Shown: positions 47,940 through 58,952 of the stretch, in pieces
Numbering within the stretch: the stretch's first letter is position 1
How the letters are laid out: each line of letters opens with the position of its first letter
Source: Prosthecodimorpha hirschii
Lineage (GTDB): Bacteria > Pseudomonadota > Alphaproteobacteria > Rhizobiales > Ancalomicrobiaceae
NCBI RefSeq assembly: GCF_001305515.1
Contig: NZ_LJYW01000001.1
Coordinates: forward strand, 4,631,525 to 4,695,524
Direction: 5' to 3'
Length of the DNA: 64,000 nucleotides
Position numbers and translations under genes: made by a program
The notes under the pieces: model-generated
The model's database searches: none
What the model was told of the DNA's origin: nothing
The model's input: only the letters and a program-made list of their open reading frames with translations

Positions 47940-49427
47940 TCAGCCTTTCGCGCCCTGCAGCAATGCGAGAATGGCCGGCACCAGCGCCTCGGGCGCCTCC
48001 GACACCTCGAACTGCGCCGGACGGCTTTCGCGCCATTCCTTGTTGTCGGTGATCGTGCCGGACAGGCGCTTGCCCTCGATCAGATCCTTGACCTGCACGA
48101 CGCCGCGGTCGCGTTCGTCCGATCCCTGGATGACCACGCAGGGCGCGCGGCGGCGGTCGGCATATTTCATCTGCGCCTTCATGCCGGAGCCGCCGAGATA
48201 GAGTTCGGCGCGGATGCCGGCGGCGCGCAGGCGCGCCACGATCGCCTGGTAGCGGGCGGTCTCGCTGCGGTCCATGACCAGCACGACGACCGGTCCGGGC
48301 GCGGTCTGGCCGCCGATCAGGCCGCGGCTCTTGAGCGCGGCGGTCAGCCGCGAGACGCCGATCGAAAAGCCGGTTGCCGGCACCGGCTCGCCGATGAAGC
48401 GCGACACCAGCCCGTCATAGCGTCCACCGCCGGCGACCGAGCCGAAGCGCACGGTGTGGCCGTCGTCGTTGACGATCTCGAAGGTCAGCTCGGCCTCGTA
48501 GACCGGGCCGGTATAGTATTCGAGCCCGCGCACCACCGAGGGGTCGATGCGCACGCGGCCGTCGTCATAGCCGGCGGCGGCGACCAGCCGGCCGATCTCG
48601 GCCAGTTCCTCGACGCCTTCCGAGCCGCGCGCGCTGGAGCCGACGACACGGCGCAGCGTGGCGAGCGTCTCTTCGGTCGTCGCCCCGCCGGCGCCGACGA
48701 AGGCCAGGACGGTGTCGATCGCCTCCGGCGTCAGCCGGGCGCCGGGCGTGAAGTCGCCGGATTCGTCCTTGCGGCCGTCGCCGAGCAGGTGGCGCACGCC
48801 TTCGGCGCCGAGCCGGTCGAGCTTGTCGATGGCCCTGAGCGCGATCAGCCGGCGATGCGCCGCGTCGTCGCCGGAGAGCCCGATCACCTCGAGCACGCCG
48901 TCGAGAACCTTGCGGTTGTTGACCTTGACGACATAGTCGCCGCGGGCAATGCCGAGATTTTCCAGCGTGTCGGCGGCCATCATGCAGATCTCGGCGTCGG
49001 CGGCGACCGAGGGCGCGCCGACCGTGTCGGCGTCGAACTGCATGAACTGGCGGAAGCGGCCGGGGCCGGGCTTCTCGTTGCGGAACACCCAGCCGGCGCG
49101 ATAGCTGCGATAGGGCTTCGGCAGCTTCTCGTAATTCTCCGCGACGTAGCGGGCGAGCGGCGCGGTCAGGTCGTAGCGCAGGCTCAGCCACTGCTCGTCG
49201 TCGTCCTGGACCGAGAAGACGCCCTCGTTCGGGCGGTCCTGGTCGGGCAGGAACTTGCCGAGCGCGTCGGTATATTCGACCAGCGGCGTCTCGACCGGCT
49301 CGAAGCCGTAGAGTTCGTAGGTCTCGCGGATCTTCGCCAACATCGCGTCGACGGCGCGGATCTCGTCGGGCATCCGGTCGACGAAACCGCGCGGGAGCCG
49401 CGCCTTGAGCCTGTCGCCGCCTGTCAT
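47940..49427 (-). CDS. hisS: Histidyl-tRNA synthetase
   Basis: 495 residues. Class II motifs: [16 protein letters not shown] (motif 1-2 region), [20 protein letters not shown] (motif 2), [15 protein letters not shown] and [16 protein letters not shown] (motif 3), HisRS anticodon domain from about residue 385 ([20 protein letters not shown]). Ligates His to tRNA-His in the cytoplasm. The ATG at 49427 ([19 protein letters not shown]) is chosen over upstream codons to 49517. A hairpin at 49463-49482 lies 36 bp before the ATG on the minus strand. Confidence 0.95.
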   Translation of the reverse strand: MTGGDRLKARLPRGFVDRMPDEIRAVDAMLAKIRETYELYGFEPVETPLVEYTDALGKFLPDQDRPNEGVFSVQDDDEQWLSLRYDLTAPLARYVAENYEKLPKPYRSYRAGWVFRNEKPGPGRFRQFMQFDADTVGAPSVAADAEICMMAADTLENLGIARGDYVVKVNNRKVLDGVLEVIGLSGDDAAHRRLIALRAIDKLDRLGAEGVRHLLGDGRKDESGDFTPGARLTPEAIDTVLAFVGAGGATTEETLATLRRVVGSSARGSEGVEELAEIGRLVAAAGYDDGRVRIDPSVVRGLEYYTGPVYEAELTFEIVNDDGHTVRFGSVAGGGRYDGLVSRFIGEPVPATGFSIGVSRLTAALKSRGLIGGQTAPGPVVVLVMDRSETARYQAIVARLRAAGIRAELYLGGSGMKAQMKYADRRRAPCVVIQGSDERDRGVVQVKDLIEGKRLSGTITDNKEWRESRPAQFEVSEAPEALVPAILALLQGAKG

Positions 49428-49836
49428 GGTTCTGCCTCGAATGCCGATCATCAACGCCGAAAGCCCGCCTTGCGGGGCGGGCACCGCGTTCCTAGACCAT
49501 GGCGCGCGACGGGGCAAGCGCGGCCGGGCCGCGCGACTTCCCTCACGGTCCGGCTGGAATTAACGGAAGCTTCAGGCTGCCGCTTGACGCGGCGATCGGA
49601 TCGGTCTCAATGCGCTGTCTCGCCCGCCCTCCCGGGTTCGTGATCGACGCTCACCGGCGGAAAGCGTCCCGCGCTAACCCGAGAGCAACCGATCCCGTGC
49701 AGAATGCCGATCGTCAAGGGCTTGCGAGCGTAGCAGGATCGATGGTGGCGCCGGCCGGCAAGGAGCGGGTGCCGCTCCAAGGCCCGGGCGGCGCATCTGG
49801 TGCGGCCTGGTGACCGGTCGCGAAGGGTGGACGGGA
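49428..49836. other. Intergenic region between hisS and GT2 genes
   Basis: 409 bp between divergent genes. 49463-49482 (GCCCGCCTTGCGGGGCGGGC) is an inverted repeat with a 7-bp stem; on the minus strand it is followed by TTT, so it could be a weak attenuator or terminator in the hisS leader. CTTGACGCGGCGATCG near 49584 resembles a -35 but no good -10 follows. No gene seen. Confidence 0.4.
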
Positions 49837-50958
49837 ATGGAGCCGCGCATTTCGATCGTGCCTGCCGCCTCGCTGGCACCGGAACTTTCGGTCGTGGTTC
49901 CGACCTATAACGAGAGCCAGAACGTCCCCGTCCTGGTCGAGCTTCTGTCCAAGGCGCTCGAAGGCGTCGCCTGGGAAATCATCGTCGTCGACGACGACAG
50001 CCCGGACGGCACGGCGGGCGTGGTCAAGGCGATGGCCGCGAAGGACACGCGGGTGCGCTGCATCCGCCGCGTCGGCCGGCGCGGTCTGGCGGGTGCCTGC
50101 ATCGAGGGCATGCTGTCCTCCTCCGCCCCGATCGTGGCGGTGATGGATGCCGACCTGCAGCATGACGAGGCGCTGCTGCCGCAGATGCTGCAGGCGATCC
50201 GGGATGGCGCCGATCTGGCGGTCGGCAGCCGCTATGTCGGCGGCGGTTCCTCGGGTGACGGCCTGTCCTCGATCCGCAAATGGGGCAGCGAGACCGCCAC
50301 GCGGCTTGCCAAGCAGGCCCTCGGCGTCGAGCTTTCCGATCCGATGAGCGGCTTCTTCATGATCCGGCGCGAGAAGGTCGAGGGCGTCGCCGGCGAACTG
50401 TCGCGCGAAGGCTTCAAGATCCTGCTCGACATCGTCTCGGCGATCGAAGAGCCGATGAAGATCGTCGAGCTGCCGTTCACCTTCCGCAGCCGCCATGCCG
50501 GCGATTCCAAGCTCGACAGCCTGGTCACGGCCGAGTATCTGGGCCTGCTCTTCTCCAAGATTTCCGGCGGCGTGCTGCCGGTACGCTTCCTGATGTTCGC
50601 AGCGGTCGGCGCCAGCGGCGTCATCGCGCATATCATGGCGCTCTATTTCGCGCTCGACATTCTCGGCTACGGCTTCGAGTGGAGCCAGTTCTTCGCCGTC
50701 ATGACGGCGATGACCTGGAACTACATCCTCAACAACCAGCTGACCTATCGCGACCGGCGGCTGACCGGCATCCGCTTCTTCTCCGGCCTGTTGACCTTCT
50801 ATCTGGTCTGCAGCATCGGCACGGTCGCCAATGTCGGCGTCGCCAGCTGGATCCACGGCTTCCACCCGGTCCCCTGGATCGCCGGCCTGACCGGCGCCGT
50901 GATGGGGGCGGTGTTCAACTATGCGGCCAGTTCGGTCCTGACCTGGCGCAGCGCCTGA
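49837..50958 (+). CDS. Glycosyltransferase family 2-GtrA fusion
   Basis: 373 residues. The N-terminal GT2 domain (about 20-250) has LSVVVPTYNESQNVPVLVEL, EIIVVDDDSPDGTAGVVKAM, MDADLQHDEALLPQML (D-x-D) and KIVELPFTFRSRHAGDSKLD; the C-terminal GtrA domain (about 255-373) has four hydrophobic segments, e.g. FLMFAAVGASGVIAHIMALY. Similar to polyprenol-phosphate mannosyl- or glucosyltransferases such as dolichol-phosphate mannose synthase. Would load a polyprenyl phosphate for envelope sugar modification. ATG at 49837 follows GGACGGG. Confidence 0.9.
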   Translation: MEPRISIVPAASLAPELSVVVPTYNESQNVPVLVELLSKALEGVAWEIIVVDDDSPDGTAGVVKAMAAKDTRVRCIRRVGRRGLAGACIEGMLSSSAPIVAVMDADLQHDEALLPQMLQAIRDGADLAVGSRYVGGGSSGDGLSSIRKWGSETATRLAKQALGVELSDPMSGFFMIRREKVEGVAGELSREGFKILLDIVSAIEEPMKIVELPFTFRSRHAGDSKLDSLVTAEYLGLLFSKISGGVLPVRFLMFAAVGASGVIAHIMALYFALDILGYGFEWSQFFAVMTAMTWNYILNNQLTYRDRRLTGIRFFSGLLTFYLVCSIGTVANVGVASWIHGFHPVPWIAGLTGAVMGAVFNYAASSVLTWRSA

Positions 50959-50997
50959 GCCGGTCGAGCGCCGTCCGGACCGATCGGGCGGACGCGG

Positions 50998-51363
50998 TCA
51001 CGAGCTACCCTGCTTCCGGCGCCGCCACGCGGCGTCGAAGCGGGCCGTCAGGGCGGCGAATTGTGCCGGCGTGCCGTCGGCGGCGGCCTCGTCGCGAAGC
51101 GCGGGCCGGTCTTCGGGATCCGGCGGCTCGTCGAACTGCGACTCCGTGAAGTCGATCCGGCGCCCCGCGATCTCGTTGTAATAGTGGAAGCTGGACCCGA
51201 TCCGGGTCTTCAGGATGCGGCCGCCGAAACGGTCCTGGACCAGGGCCGCGGTCACGCCGCACTGGCCGGCCGCCGGATTGTGCGGGCTCCACTGCGACGA
51301 ACTCTCCGCCGACCAGGCCTCGGTCAGGCAGGTCAACACACGCATTTCGTCTTCGAAAGTCAT
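50998..51363 (-). CDS. YunG-family protein
   Basis: 121 residues. SPHNPAAGQCGVTAALVQDR, GSSFHYYNEIAGRRIDFTES and QFDEPPDP match the short YunG family (NPARGQC..., HYWN, IDxT...QF). The biological role is unknown; the Q-C-G...H pair looks like a transglutaminase-type Cys/His arrangement, which is inference. ATG at 51363. Convergent with the GT2 gene, 39 bp apart. Confidence 0.8.
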   Translation of the reverse strand: MTFEDEMRVLTCLTEAWSAESSSQWSPHNPAAGQCGVTAALVQDRFGGRILKTRIGSSFHYYNEIAGRRIDFTESQFDEPPDPEDRPALRDEAAADGTPAQFAALTARFDAAWRRRKQGSS

Positions 51364-51605
51364 GCCGGGCTCCTCCCGCCGCCATGATGGCAGAGCGGGA
51401 CGGCGCGCGGAAGTCTGGCATGCAGAGTGCCAGCGGGCGACCGGACCCGGCGCCGACTGGGGTCGAGTGAACGCTTGCCGGCCGGTCCGCGAACCTGTTC
51501 GCGGCCGGCTGGCCGTCGGGGATCGGGTCGCCGGGACGGGCCCTGCTCTCCGGGACGGGCCGGGGCGCCGGGTCGGGCCCGGACCTCCGGCGCCGACCCG
51601 CAAAC

Positions 51606-51636
51606 GAAAACGGGGAGCGGTTGCCCGCTCCCCGTC
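51606..51636 (-). terminator. Rho-independent terminator of groESL
   Basis: Minus strand: ACGGGGAGCGG / CCGCTCCCCGT, an 11-bp stem with a 4-nt loop (51610-51620 with 51625-51635), followed by TTTT. It lies 30 bp beyond the groEL stop codon. Confidence 0.85.
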
Positions 51637-51665
51637 TCGATTCAGTCAGCGTGCTGACTTGCTGA

Positions 51666-53484
<1,819 letters not shown>

Positions 53485-53563
53485 GGTCTTGTTCCCTGGG
53501 CGCGACGACGCGCCCGAAGCTCAAGCGCCGATCAGAGACGGCCGGACAAGTCCGGCCGGCCGA

Positions 53564-53863
53564 TCAGGCGATCACGCCCATGATGTCGCTTTCCTTCATG
53601 ATCAGGAGGTCCTGGCCGTCGAGGCGGACCTCGGTGCCCGACCACTTGCCGAAGAGGACCTTGTCGCCGACCTTCACGTCCAGGGCGACGATCTTGCCGC
53701 TCTCGTCGCGCGCGCCGGGGCCGACGGCGACCACCTCGCCCTCCTGGGGCTTTTCCTTGGCGGTATCCGGGATGATGATCCCGCCCGCGGTCTTCTGCTC
53801 GGCTTCGATCCGCTTGACGACGATGCGGTCGTGCAGCGGGCGGAACTTGGTCTTGGTGGCCAT
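53564..53863 (-). CDS. groES: 10-kDa co-chaperonin GroES
   Basis: 99 residues. [20 protein letters not shown], the mobile loop ([20 protein letters not shown]) and the C-terminal [20 protein letters not shown] are typical GroES. It caps GroEL during folding. ATG at 53863; CIRCE and promoter lie upstream. First gene of the groESL operon. Confidence 0.97.
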   Translation of the reverse strand: MATKTKFRPLHDRIVVKRIEAEQKTAGGIIIPDTAKEKPQEGEVVAVGPGARDESGKIVALDVKVGDKVLFGKWSGTEVRLDGQDLLIMKESDIMGVIA

Positions 53864-53930
53864 TGGCTTTGAACCCTTGGGATTACTGAAATCGAGGGGG
53901 CTCGCGCGGCAACCGCGGTGCCCGGCCGGA

Positions 53931-53957
53931 TTGGCACTCACCAAAAGGGAGTGCTAG
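53931..53957. promoter_or_regulatory. CIRCE element (HrcA binding site)
   Basis: TTGGCACTC, 9 nt, GAGTGCTAG, matching CIRCE consensus TTAGCACTC-N9-GAGTGCTAA at 16 of 18 arm bases. It lies 68 bp before groES, just downstream of the promoter. HrcA would repress groESL here at normal temperature. Confidence 0.95.
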
Positions 53958-53969
53958 CAGCCGAGGCGG

Positions 53970-53997
53970 AGATAGGCCCGGACGGCCGCGAAGTCAA
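53970..53997 (-). promoter_or_regulatory. Promoter of groESL
   Basis: On the minus strand TTGACT (53997-53992), 16 nt, CTATCT (53975-53970). Transcription would start about 53963, right at the CIRCE element, as in other CIRCE-controlled groESL operons. Confidence 0.65.
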
Positions 53998-54107
53998 GAT
54001 TTCCCGCCGCCGGGAGGCGAAGCAGAGTGAAAATTTCGATCCCGACGCCGCGCCGGGCGCCGCAGCGCGCCCAGCCGGCCGGTCCTTAGATCGAAGGGCC
54101 GCCGGCC

Positions 54108-54977
54108 CTACCAGACCAGCCGCGGCATGACGGCGGCGGCGCCGAGCCCCTCGGAGCGCAGGCGGGCGGCGACCAGCGCCAGGTCGGGGGCCTCCGGATC
54201 GCCGAAATCGGCGGCGTGGATGCCGCCGGTGACGAAGAGGACGTCGAAGCCCTGCGCGTCGGCGCCGCGGATGTCGGTCGGCAGGCCGTCGCCGATCGCC
54301 AGGATGTCGCGATTGCCGAGCGGGCCGCTGCACAGCGCCTCGATGCGGGCGCGGGCCGCGTCGTAGATCGGCCGGAACGGCTTGCCGAGCATGATCACCT
54401 CGCCGCCGAACTCCTCGTAGAGCCGGGCGAGCGCCCCGGCGCACCAGACCAGCTTGTCGCCGCGCTCGACCACGATGTCCGGATTGGCGCAGACCATCGG
54501 CAGCCCGCGGGCGGCCAGGGCGGCGAGACGGTCGCGATAGTCGTCCGGGCTCTCGATGTCGTCATCGAGGAGGCCGGTGACCGAGACGATCTCGCCGGCC
54601 GTGTCGTCGGCCAGCCGGCCGGGCAGGCCGTCATAGAGGGTCAGGTCGCGGTCCGGGCCGATATGGATCACGGCCCGTTCGGGACGGGTGGCGAGCAGGT
54701 CGCGCGTCACGTCGCCGGAGGTGACGATGTCGTCATAGGCGTGGCGCGGCACGCCGTAGCCGGCGAGCTGCTGGTGGATCGGCCCCGCCGGCCGCGGCGC
54801 ATTGGTGATCAGCACCACCTTGCCGCCGGCGGCCCGGTAGGCCGAGAGCGCCTCGTGGGCCGGCTGGAACGCCGTCATCCCGTTGTGCAGCACCCCCCAG
54901 ACGTCGCTCAGCACGGCGCGATAGCGCGGCGCGAGCACGGACAGGCCGGAGACGAGAGGCGGGTGGACGTCTTTCAT
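54108..54977 (-). CDS. HAD class IIA hydrolase (TIGR01459 type)
   Basis: 289 residues. HAD motifs: AVLSDVWGVLHNGMTAFQPA (I), VVLITNAPRPAGPIHQQLAG (II), MLGKPFRPIYDAARARIEAL (III) and ILAIGDGLPTDIRGADAQGF (IV). The first motif reads D-V-W-G, with Asp as nucleophile, so the catalytic pattern is DxWG. This matches the alphaproteobacterial HAD subfamily IIA (NagD/YrfG-like). Probably hydrolyses a small phosphorylated metabolite. ATG at 54977. Confidence 0.88.
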   Translation of the reverse strand: MKDVHPPLVSGLSVLAPRYRAVLSDVWGVLHNGMTAFQPAHEALSAYRAAGGKVVLITNAPRPAGPIHQQLAGYGVPRHAYDDIVTSGDVTRDLLATRPERAVIHIGPDRDLTLYDGLPGRLADDTAGEIVSVTGLLDDDIESPDDYRDRLAALAARGLPMVCANPDIVVERGDKLVWCAGALARLYEEFGGEVIMLGKPFRPIYDAARARIEALCSGPLGNRDILAIGDGLPTDIRGADAQGFDVLFVTGGIHAADFGDPEAPDLALVAARLRSEGLGAAAVMPRLVW

Positions 54978-55191
54978 GATGGCGGCGCGTTCCGTCGGGA
55001 GGGCAGGGCGCCGGATCAGTAGCGGGGGGCGGGGCGCGAGGCAATGGCGCTGTTGAGCCCGGCTTGCCCCGGTGACGCCGCGGCTGCGGGCATCGCCGGC
55101 CCTGCGCTGGCGACCGGCGGCCCCCGGGGCATCGGTGCCGGTGACGGCGGCACGCGAATCCGCGATAAGGGGCGCGGAGGTCTTCCCGCCC

Positions 55192-57231
55192 ATGTCGTCC
55201 GCGCCGTCCGTCGTCCGCCAGCTTTCCGACGATACGATCAACCGCATCGCCGCCGGCGAGGTGATCGAGCGGCCGGCGAGCGTGGTCAAGGAACTGGTCG
55301 AGAATGCCGTCGATGCCGGCGCCGGACGGGTCGAGATCGTCACGGCCGGCGGCGGCAAGACCCTGATCCGGGTGACCGACGACGGCTCGGGCATGAGCCG
55401 CGACGATCTCGCGCTGGCGGTCGAGCGGCACTGCACCTCCAAGCTCCGCGCCGACGACCTGCTCGACATCCACACGCTCGGCTTTCGCGGCGAGGCGCTG
55501 CCGTCGATCGGCGCGGTGTCGCGGCTCGCCATCGCGACCCGGCACGCGAGCGAGCCGCATGGCTGGGAGATCACGCTCGAAGGCGGGCTGAAGGGCGAGC
55601 CGCGCCCGGCCGGCCTCGCCCGCGGCACGCGCGTGGAAGTGCGCGACCTGTTCTTCTCGACGCCGGCGCGGCTCAAATTCCTGAAGACCGAGCGCGCCGA
55701 GGCGGCGGCGATCACCGAGGTGGTCAAGCGGCTGGCGCTGGCGCGGCCGGACGTGCGCTTCTCGCTCTCCGGCGCCGACCGCAGCGCGCTCGACCTGCCG
55801 GTGGCACGCGGCGCCGATGCCCGGCTCGTCCGCATCGCCCAGGTGGTCGGCGCGGATTTCCCCGACAATGCGGTGCCGATCGATGCCGCACGCGAGGGCG
55901 TCGAACTGGTCGGCTATGCCGGCCTGCCGACCTACCATCGCGCCGCCTCGACCTGGCAATTTCTGATGGTCAACGGGCGGCCGGTGCGCGACCGGCAGCT
56001 GTTCGGCGCGCTGCGCGGCGCCTATCAGGACCTGATGCGCGCGGACCGCCACCCGGTCGTGGTGCTCGACATCCGGCTCGACCCGCACGAGGTCGACGTC
56101 AACGTGCATCCGACCAAGGCCGACGTGCGCTTCCGCGAGCAGGGCCTGGTGCGCGGGCTGGTGGTCGGCGCGATCCGCGAGGCGATGGCGCGGGCCGGTC
56201 ACCGCGCCTCGACCACCGTCGGCGCCGCCACGCTCGCCGCCTTCCGCACCGGCCTCGGCCCCGGCCTAGGACCCGACGCCGCGCCGCCGGCCGGCCACCA
56301 TCAGGCCGCGACCACGCCGCGCGGCTTCGGCCGGCCCGAGAGCCCCGGCGCGGCCGCCGGCCGTTCCCCATCCTCCTACGGCCGCGATCCGCTCCGCCCC
56401 TCCGGCGGCGTGCCGCGCGAGGCCTGGGACTGGCGCGTCTCGCCGTTCCGGCCTGATCCGATGGACCGGGCGCAGGATCCGGCGGACGGGGATCCGGGCC
56501 AGTCGGGCATTGACCCCATCCCGGACGAGCCACAAGGCGACGCGCCGCTTTCCGGCTTCGGCGAGGCGATGCAGGCCGGCTTCGCGCCGGGTTTCGGCGT
56601 CTCGGCCGACATCAGGGCCGCCGATCCGGCCCAGGACGCCGAACGCGCCGCCCGCCCGCTCGGCGCCGCCCGCGCGCAACTTCACGAGAACTACATCGTC
56701 TCGCAGACCCGCGACGGCTTCATCCTGGTCGATGCCCATGCGGCGCATGAGCGGCTGACCTACGAGCGGCTGAAGCGCCAGCGCGCCGAGGCCGGCATTC
56801 CGCGCCAGATGCTCCTGGTGCCGGAGATCGTCGAACTGCCCGAGGAGGATGCCGGCCGGCTCGCCGCCCATGCCGGGGCGCTGGCCGAGGCCGGGCTGGT
56901 GCTCGAGCCCTTCGGCCCGGTCGCGATCGCGGTGCGCGAGACGCCGGCCCTCTTCAAGCGCCTCGACATTGCCGGCCTCGTCCGCGACATCGCCGACGAT
57001 CTCGCCGACCGCGACGCCTCGTCCCGGCTCGACGAGCGGATCAACCACATCCTCTCCACCATGGCCTGCCACGGCTCGGTGCGCACCGGCCGCCGCCTGC
57101 GCCCCGAGGAGATGGACGCGCTCCTGCGCGAGATGGAGGCGACGCCCAATTCCGGCCAGTGCAACCACGGCCGCCCGACCTGGGTCGAGCTCAAGCTGAC
57201 CGACATCGAGCGCCTGTTCGGGCGCAGCTGA
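55192..57231 (+). CDS. mutL: DNA mismatch repair protein MutL
   Basis: 679 residues. N-terminal GHKL ATPase: INRIAAGEVIERPASVVKEL, LVENAVDAGAGRVEIVTAGG, GSGMSRDDLALAVERHCTSK, GFRGEALPSIGAVSRL. The C-terminal endonuclease domain has VDAHAAHERLTYERLKRQRA (about 513), the DxHAxxExxxxE motif, and the CNHGRPTWVEL zinc segment near the end, so nicking activity is likely; MutH is not present. Pro/Gly-rich linker (about 350-460). Works with MutS on mismatches. ATG at 55192. Confidence 0.97.
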   Translation: MSSAPSVVRQLSDDTINRIAAGEVIERPASVVKELVENAVDAGAGRVEIVTAGGGKTLIRVTDDGSGMSRDDLALAVERHCTSKLRADDLLDIHTLGFRGEALPSIGAVSRLAIATRHASEPHGWEITLEGGLKGEPRPAGLARGTRVEVRDLFFSTPARLKFLKTERAEAAAITEVVKRLALARPDVRFSLSGADRSALDLPVARGADARLVRIAQVVGADFPDNAVPIDAAREGVELVGYAGLPTYHRAASTWQFLMVNGRPVRDRQLFGALRGAYQDLMRADRHPVVVLDIRLDPHEVDVNVHPTKADVRFREQGLVRGLVVGAIREAMARAGHRASTTVGAATLAAFRTGLGPGLGPDAAPPAGHHQAATTPRGFGRPESPGAAAGRSPSSYGRDPLRPSGGVPREAWDWRVSPFRPDPMDRAQDPADGDPGQSGIDPIPDEPQGDAPLSGFGEAMQAGFAPGFGVSADIRAADPAQDAERAARPLGAARAQLHENYIVSQTRDGFILVDAHAAHERLTYERLKRQRAEAGIPRQMLLVPEIVELPEEDAGRLAAHAGALAEAGLVLEPFGPVAIAVRETPALFKRLDIAGLVRDIADDLADRDASSRLDERINHILSTMACHGSVRTGRRLRPEEMDALLREMEATPNSGQCNHGRPTWVELKLTDIERLFGRS

Positions 57232-57240
57232 AGGCGCGCG

Positions 57241-57804
57241 TCACGCCGCCGCGCCGATGCGTTTCCAGTAGATCAGCGTGCCGGTCAGGCCGCCATGGGG
57301 CTTCAGGGCGTAGTCGGGGATCTCGCCGGCGAAGTGGAAGCCGGCCTTCTCGTAGAGCCAGGCGGCGCCTTCGTCGGTGGCGGTGTCGAGCACCAGAAGC
57401 GTGCGGCCGCGCGCCACGGCGACGCGCTCGGCCGCCTCCAAGAGCGCCCGGCCGATGCCGCGGCGGCGATCGGCGACGGCGGTCATCATCTTGGCGATCT
57501 CGCCGCGATGCGGCTGGTTGGGCGGGCAGTCGAGCAGCAGCGTCACGGTGCCGGCGAGCCGGTCGCCCAGGAAGGCGCCGAACACGACGCGCCCGCCGCG
57601 TGCGGCCGCGGCGAGCGAGCCGGTCCAGAAGGCCTCGGCGTCCGCGCGCGCCAGCGGGTGCATGAAGCTGACCGAGCCGCCATGGGCGACGGTCTCGATC
57701 AGAAGATCGGCCAGCGCCGCGATCGTTTCGGGCGTGGCGTCGAGCGGGCGGATCGCGACGGCGGGGGTGGTCTCGTCGAGGGGCATGGGGGCTTCGAGGG
57801 CCAT
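57241..57804 (-). CDS. GNAT-family acetyltransferase
   Basis: 187 residues. Acetyl-CoA loop KMMTAVADRRRGIGRALLEA and the C-terminal GAAWLYEKAGFHFAGEIPDY define GNAT. It follows the XRE-cupin gene with 4 bp between (stop at 57809, ATG at 57804); the same pair is frequent in other genomes as regulator plus enzyme. The substrate is unknown. An upstream ATG at 57834 would overlap the preceding gene by 26 bp and is less likely. Confidence 0.88.
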   Translation of the reverse strand: MALEAPMPLDETTPAVAIRPLDATPETIAALADLLIETVAHGGSVSFMHPLARADAEAFWTGSLAAAARGGRVVFGAFLGDRLAGTVTLLLDCPPNQPHRGEIAKMMTAVADRRRGIGRALLEAAERVAVARGRTLLVLDTATDEGAAWLYEKAGFHFAGEIPDYALKPHGGLTGTLIYWKRIGAAA

Positions 57805-57808
57805 GGCT

Positions 57809-58375
57809 TCAGGTCCGGGCGAGGGCGACGACATAGCGGCAGGGCCGGTCGGTTACGTTGGCGAAGGTGACCTCAGCCGGCGGGCCGAAGCCGAGGCAGT
57901 CGCCGGCCTCCAGCGCGTGGCGGGTGCCGCCTTCGGTCAACACCAGCCGGCCCGACAGCACCCACAGCGCCTGACGGATGCGGGCATAGGAGTCCGACGG
58001 CAACGTCACGCGCCCGCCGGCCGGCATCTCGACCTCGACGATCTCGACCGGGTGGTCCGGCCGCGAGAAGACCTGCCGGCGCCGGTAGCCGGTCTCCGGA
58101 TCGCGCCAGACCGGCTGGTCGGCCGCGCGGATCAGCCGCCCGCCGCCATCCTCGGCGCGCAGCAGGAGCCCGGCCAGCGTCAGGTCGAAGGCCCGCGCCA
58201 GCCGCACCAGCACCACCGCCGTCGGGCTCGCCTCCTCGCGCTCGATCTTGCTGATCGTCGCCTTGGCGACCCCGGCCCGCTCCGCCAGATCCGCCAGCGA
58301 CCACCCCCGCGCCTCCCGCTCCAGCCGGATGCGACGGGCGATCAGGGTGCCGGTGTCGTCTATAATAGAAGTCAT
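57809..58375 (-). CDS. XRE-family regulator with cupin domain
   Basis: 188 residues. N-terminal XRE helix-turn-helix: ARRIRLEREARGWSLADLAE, RAGVAKATISKIEREEASPT (about 13-53), then a cupin barrel (about 95-188) with SRPDHPVEIVEVEMPAGGRV and HALEAGDCLGFGPPAEVTF. Probably controls the GNAT gene downstream after sensing a small ligand. A strong promoter (58382-58409) places transcription start on or next to the ATG, so the mRNA is likely leaderless. Palindrome TCTATAATAGA overlaps codons 3-6 and could be its operator. Confidence 0.88.
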   Translation of the reverse strand: MTSIIDDTGTLIARRIRLEREARGWSLADLAERAGVAKATISKIEREEASPTAVVLVRLARAFDLTLAGLLLRAEDGGGRLIRAADQPVWRDPETGYRRRQVFSRPDHPVEIVEVEMPAGGRVTLPSDSYARIRQALWVLSGRLVLTEGGTRHALEAGDCLGFGPPAEVTFANVTDRPCRYVVALART

Positions 58376-58381
58376 TTGTAT

Positions 58382-58409
58382 AGAATAGTGGATGGCCTCG
58401 GTCTGTCAA
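58382..58409 (-). promoter_or_regulatory. Promoter of XRE-cupin gene (leaderless mRNA)
   Basis: TTGACA (58409-58404), 16 nt, TATTCT (58387-58382) on the minus strand. The ATG at 58375 lies 7 nt after the -10, where transcription normally starts, so the 5' leader would have 0-1 nt. No Shine-Dalgarno is possible. Confidence 0.7.
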
Positions 58410-58449
58410 GCACGTGTGGTGACGGGCCTGCGACGAGACCGGCGCCGGG

Positions 58450-58896
58450 TCACGCGGGTCTGGATCGCAGGCGGCCCGACATCGTGAGGCCGTCGCGCAT
58501 GTTCAGACCAAGAAGGATCAGATTGCCGGCGCCGGCGATGAGTTCGAGCGCCTGGATTGCATAGAAGGTCGCGTCGAATGCCCCGGCCTGAGCTTTCCAC
58601 GCCAGGAACAGGGCCGATGGCACCAGAATGACGAGGCCGTTGGCGGCGATCCAGGGCATTCGCCGGATTTTGGCAGATACCAGGCTGCCGCGCCGATTTC
58701 CGGCGCGCTTGAAGCCGGTCCCCGCGGTCAGGGCGAGGGTCGGGACCAGGAGCAGAAACCCCCACGGGATCGCCGTTTTCACGGCCACGATCATCGACGG
58801 CGTGCCGAGGAGTTCGGAGACGACTGTCGACAGCCAGAAGAGCGCGATCGTCAGGACCGCGATGGCGCCTGCGACAGGATGAAGCCGTTTCAGCAT
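58450..58896 (-). CDS. Membrane protein, family not recognised
   Basis: 148 residues with four hydrophobic segments: LHPVAGAIAVLTIALFWLST, VKTAIPWGFLLLVPTLALTA, MPWIAANGLVILVPSALFLA and FDATFYAIQALELIAGAGNL, with a basic loop GFKRAGNRRGSLVSAK. No family name recognised. Start ATG at 58896. Next to a divergent cluster of ABM-like and MarR genes. Confidence 0.6.
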   Translation of the reverse strand: MLKRLHPVAGAIAVLTIALFWLSTVVSELLGTPSMIVAVKTAIPWGFLLLVPTLALTAGTGFKRAGNRRGSLVSAKIRRMPWIAANGLVILVPSALFLAWKAQAGAFDATFYAIQALELIAGAGNLILLGLNMRDGLTMSGRLRSRPA

Positions 58897-58952
58897 GATC
58901 GGTTCCTGGGTCGGTGAGGGTGGTGGCAGGGATCGGGGCGCTGCGGGTCTTG

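Noticed and set aside
49463..49482. T-box or His attenuator before hisS
   Set aside because: Only one short stem with three T residues; no T-box sequence and no His-rich leader peptide seen.
46995..49643. 882-residue frame opposite hisS-hisZ
   Set aside because: Antisense shadow of two recognised genes.
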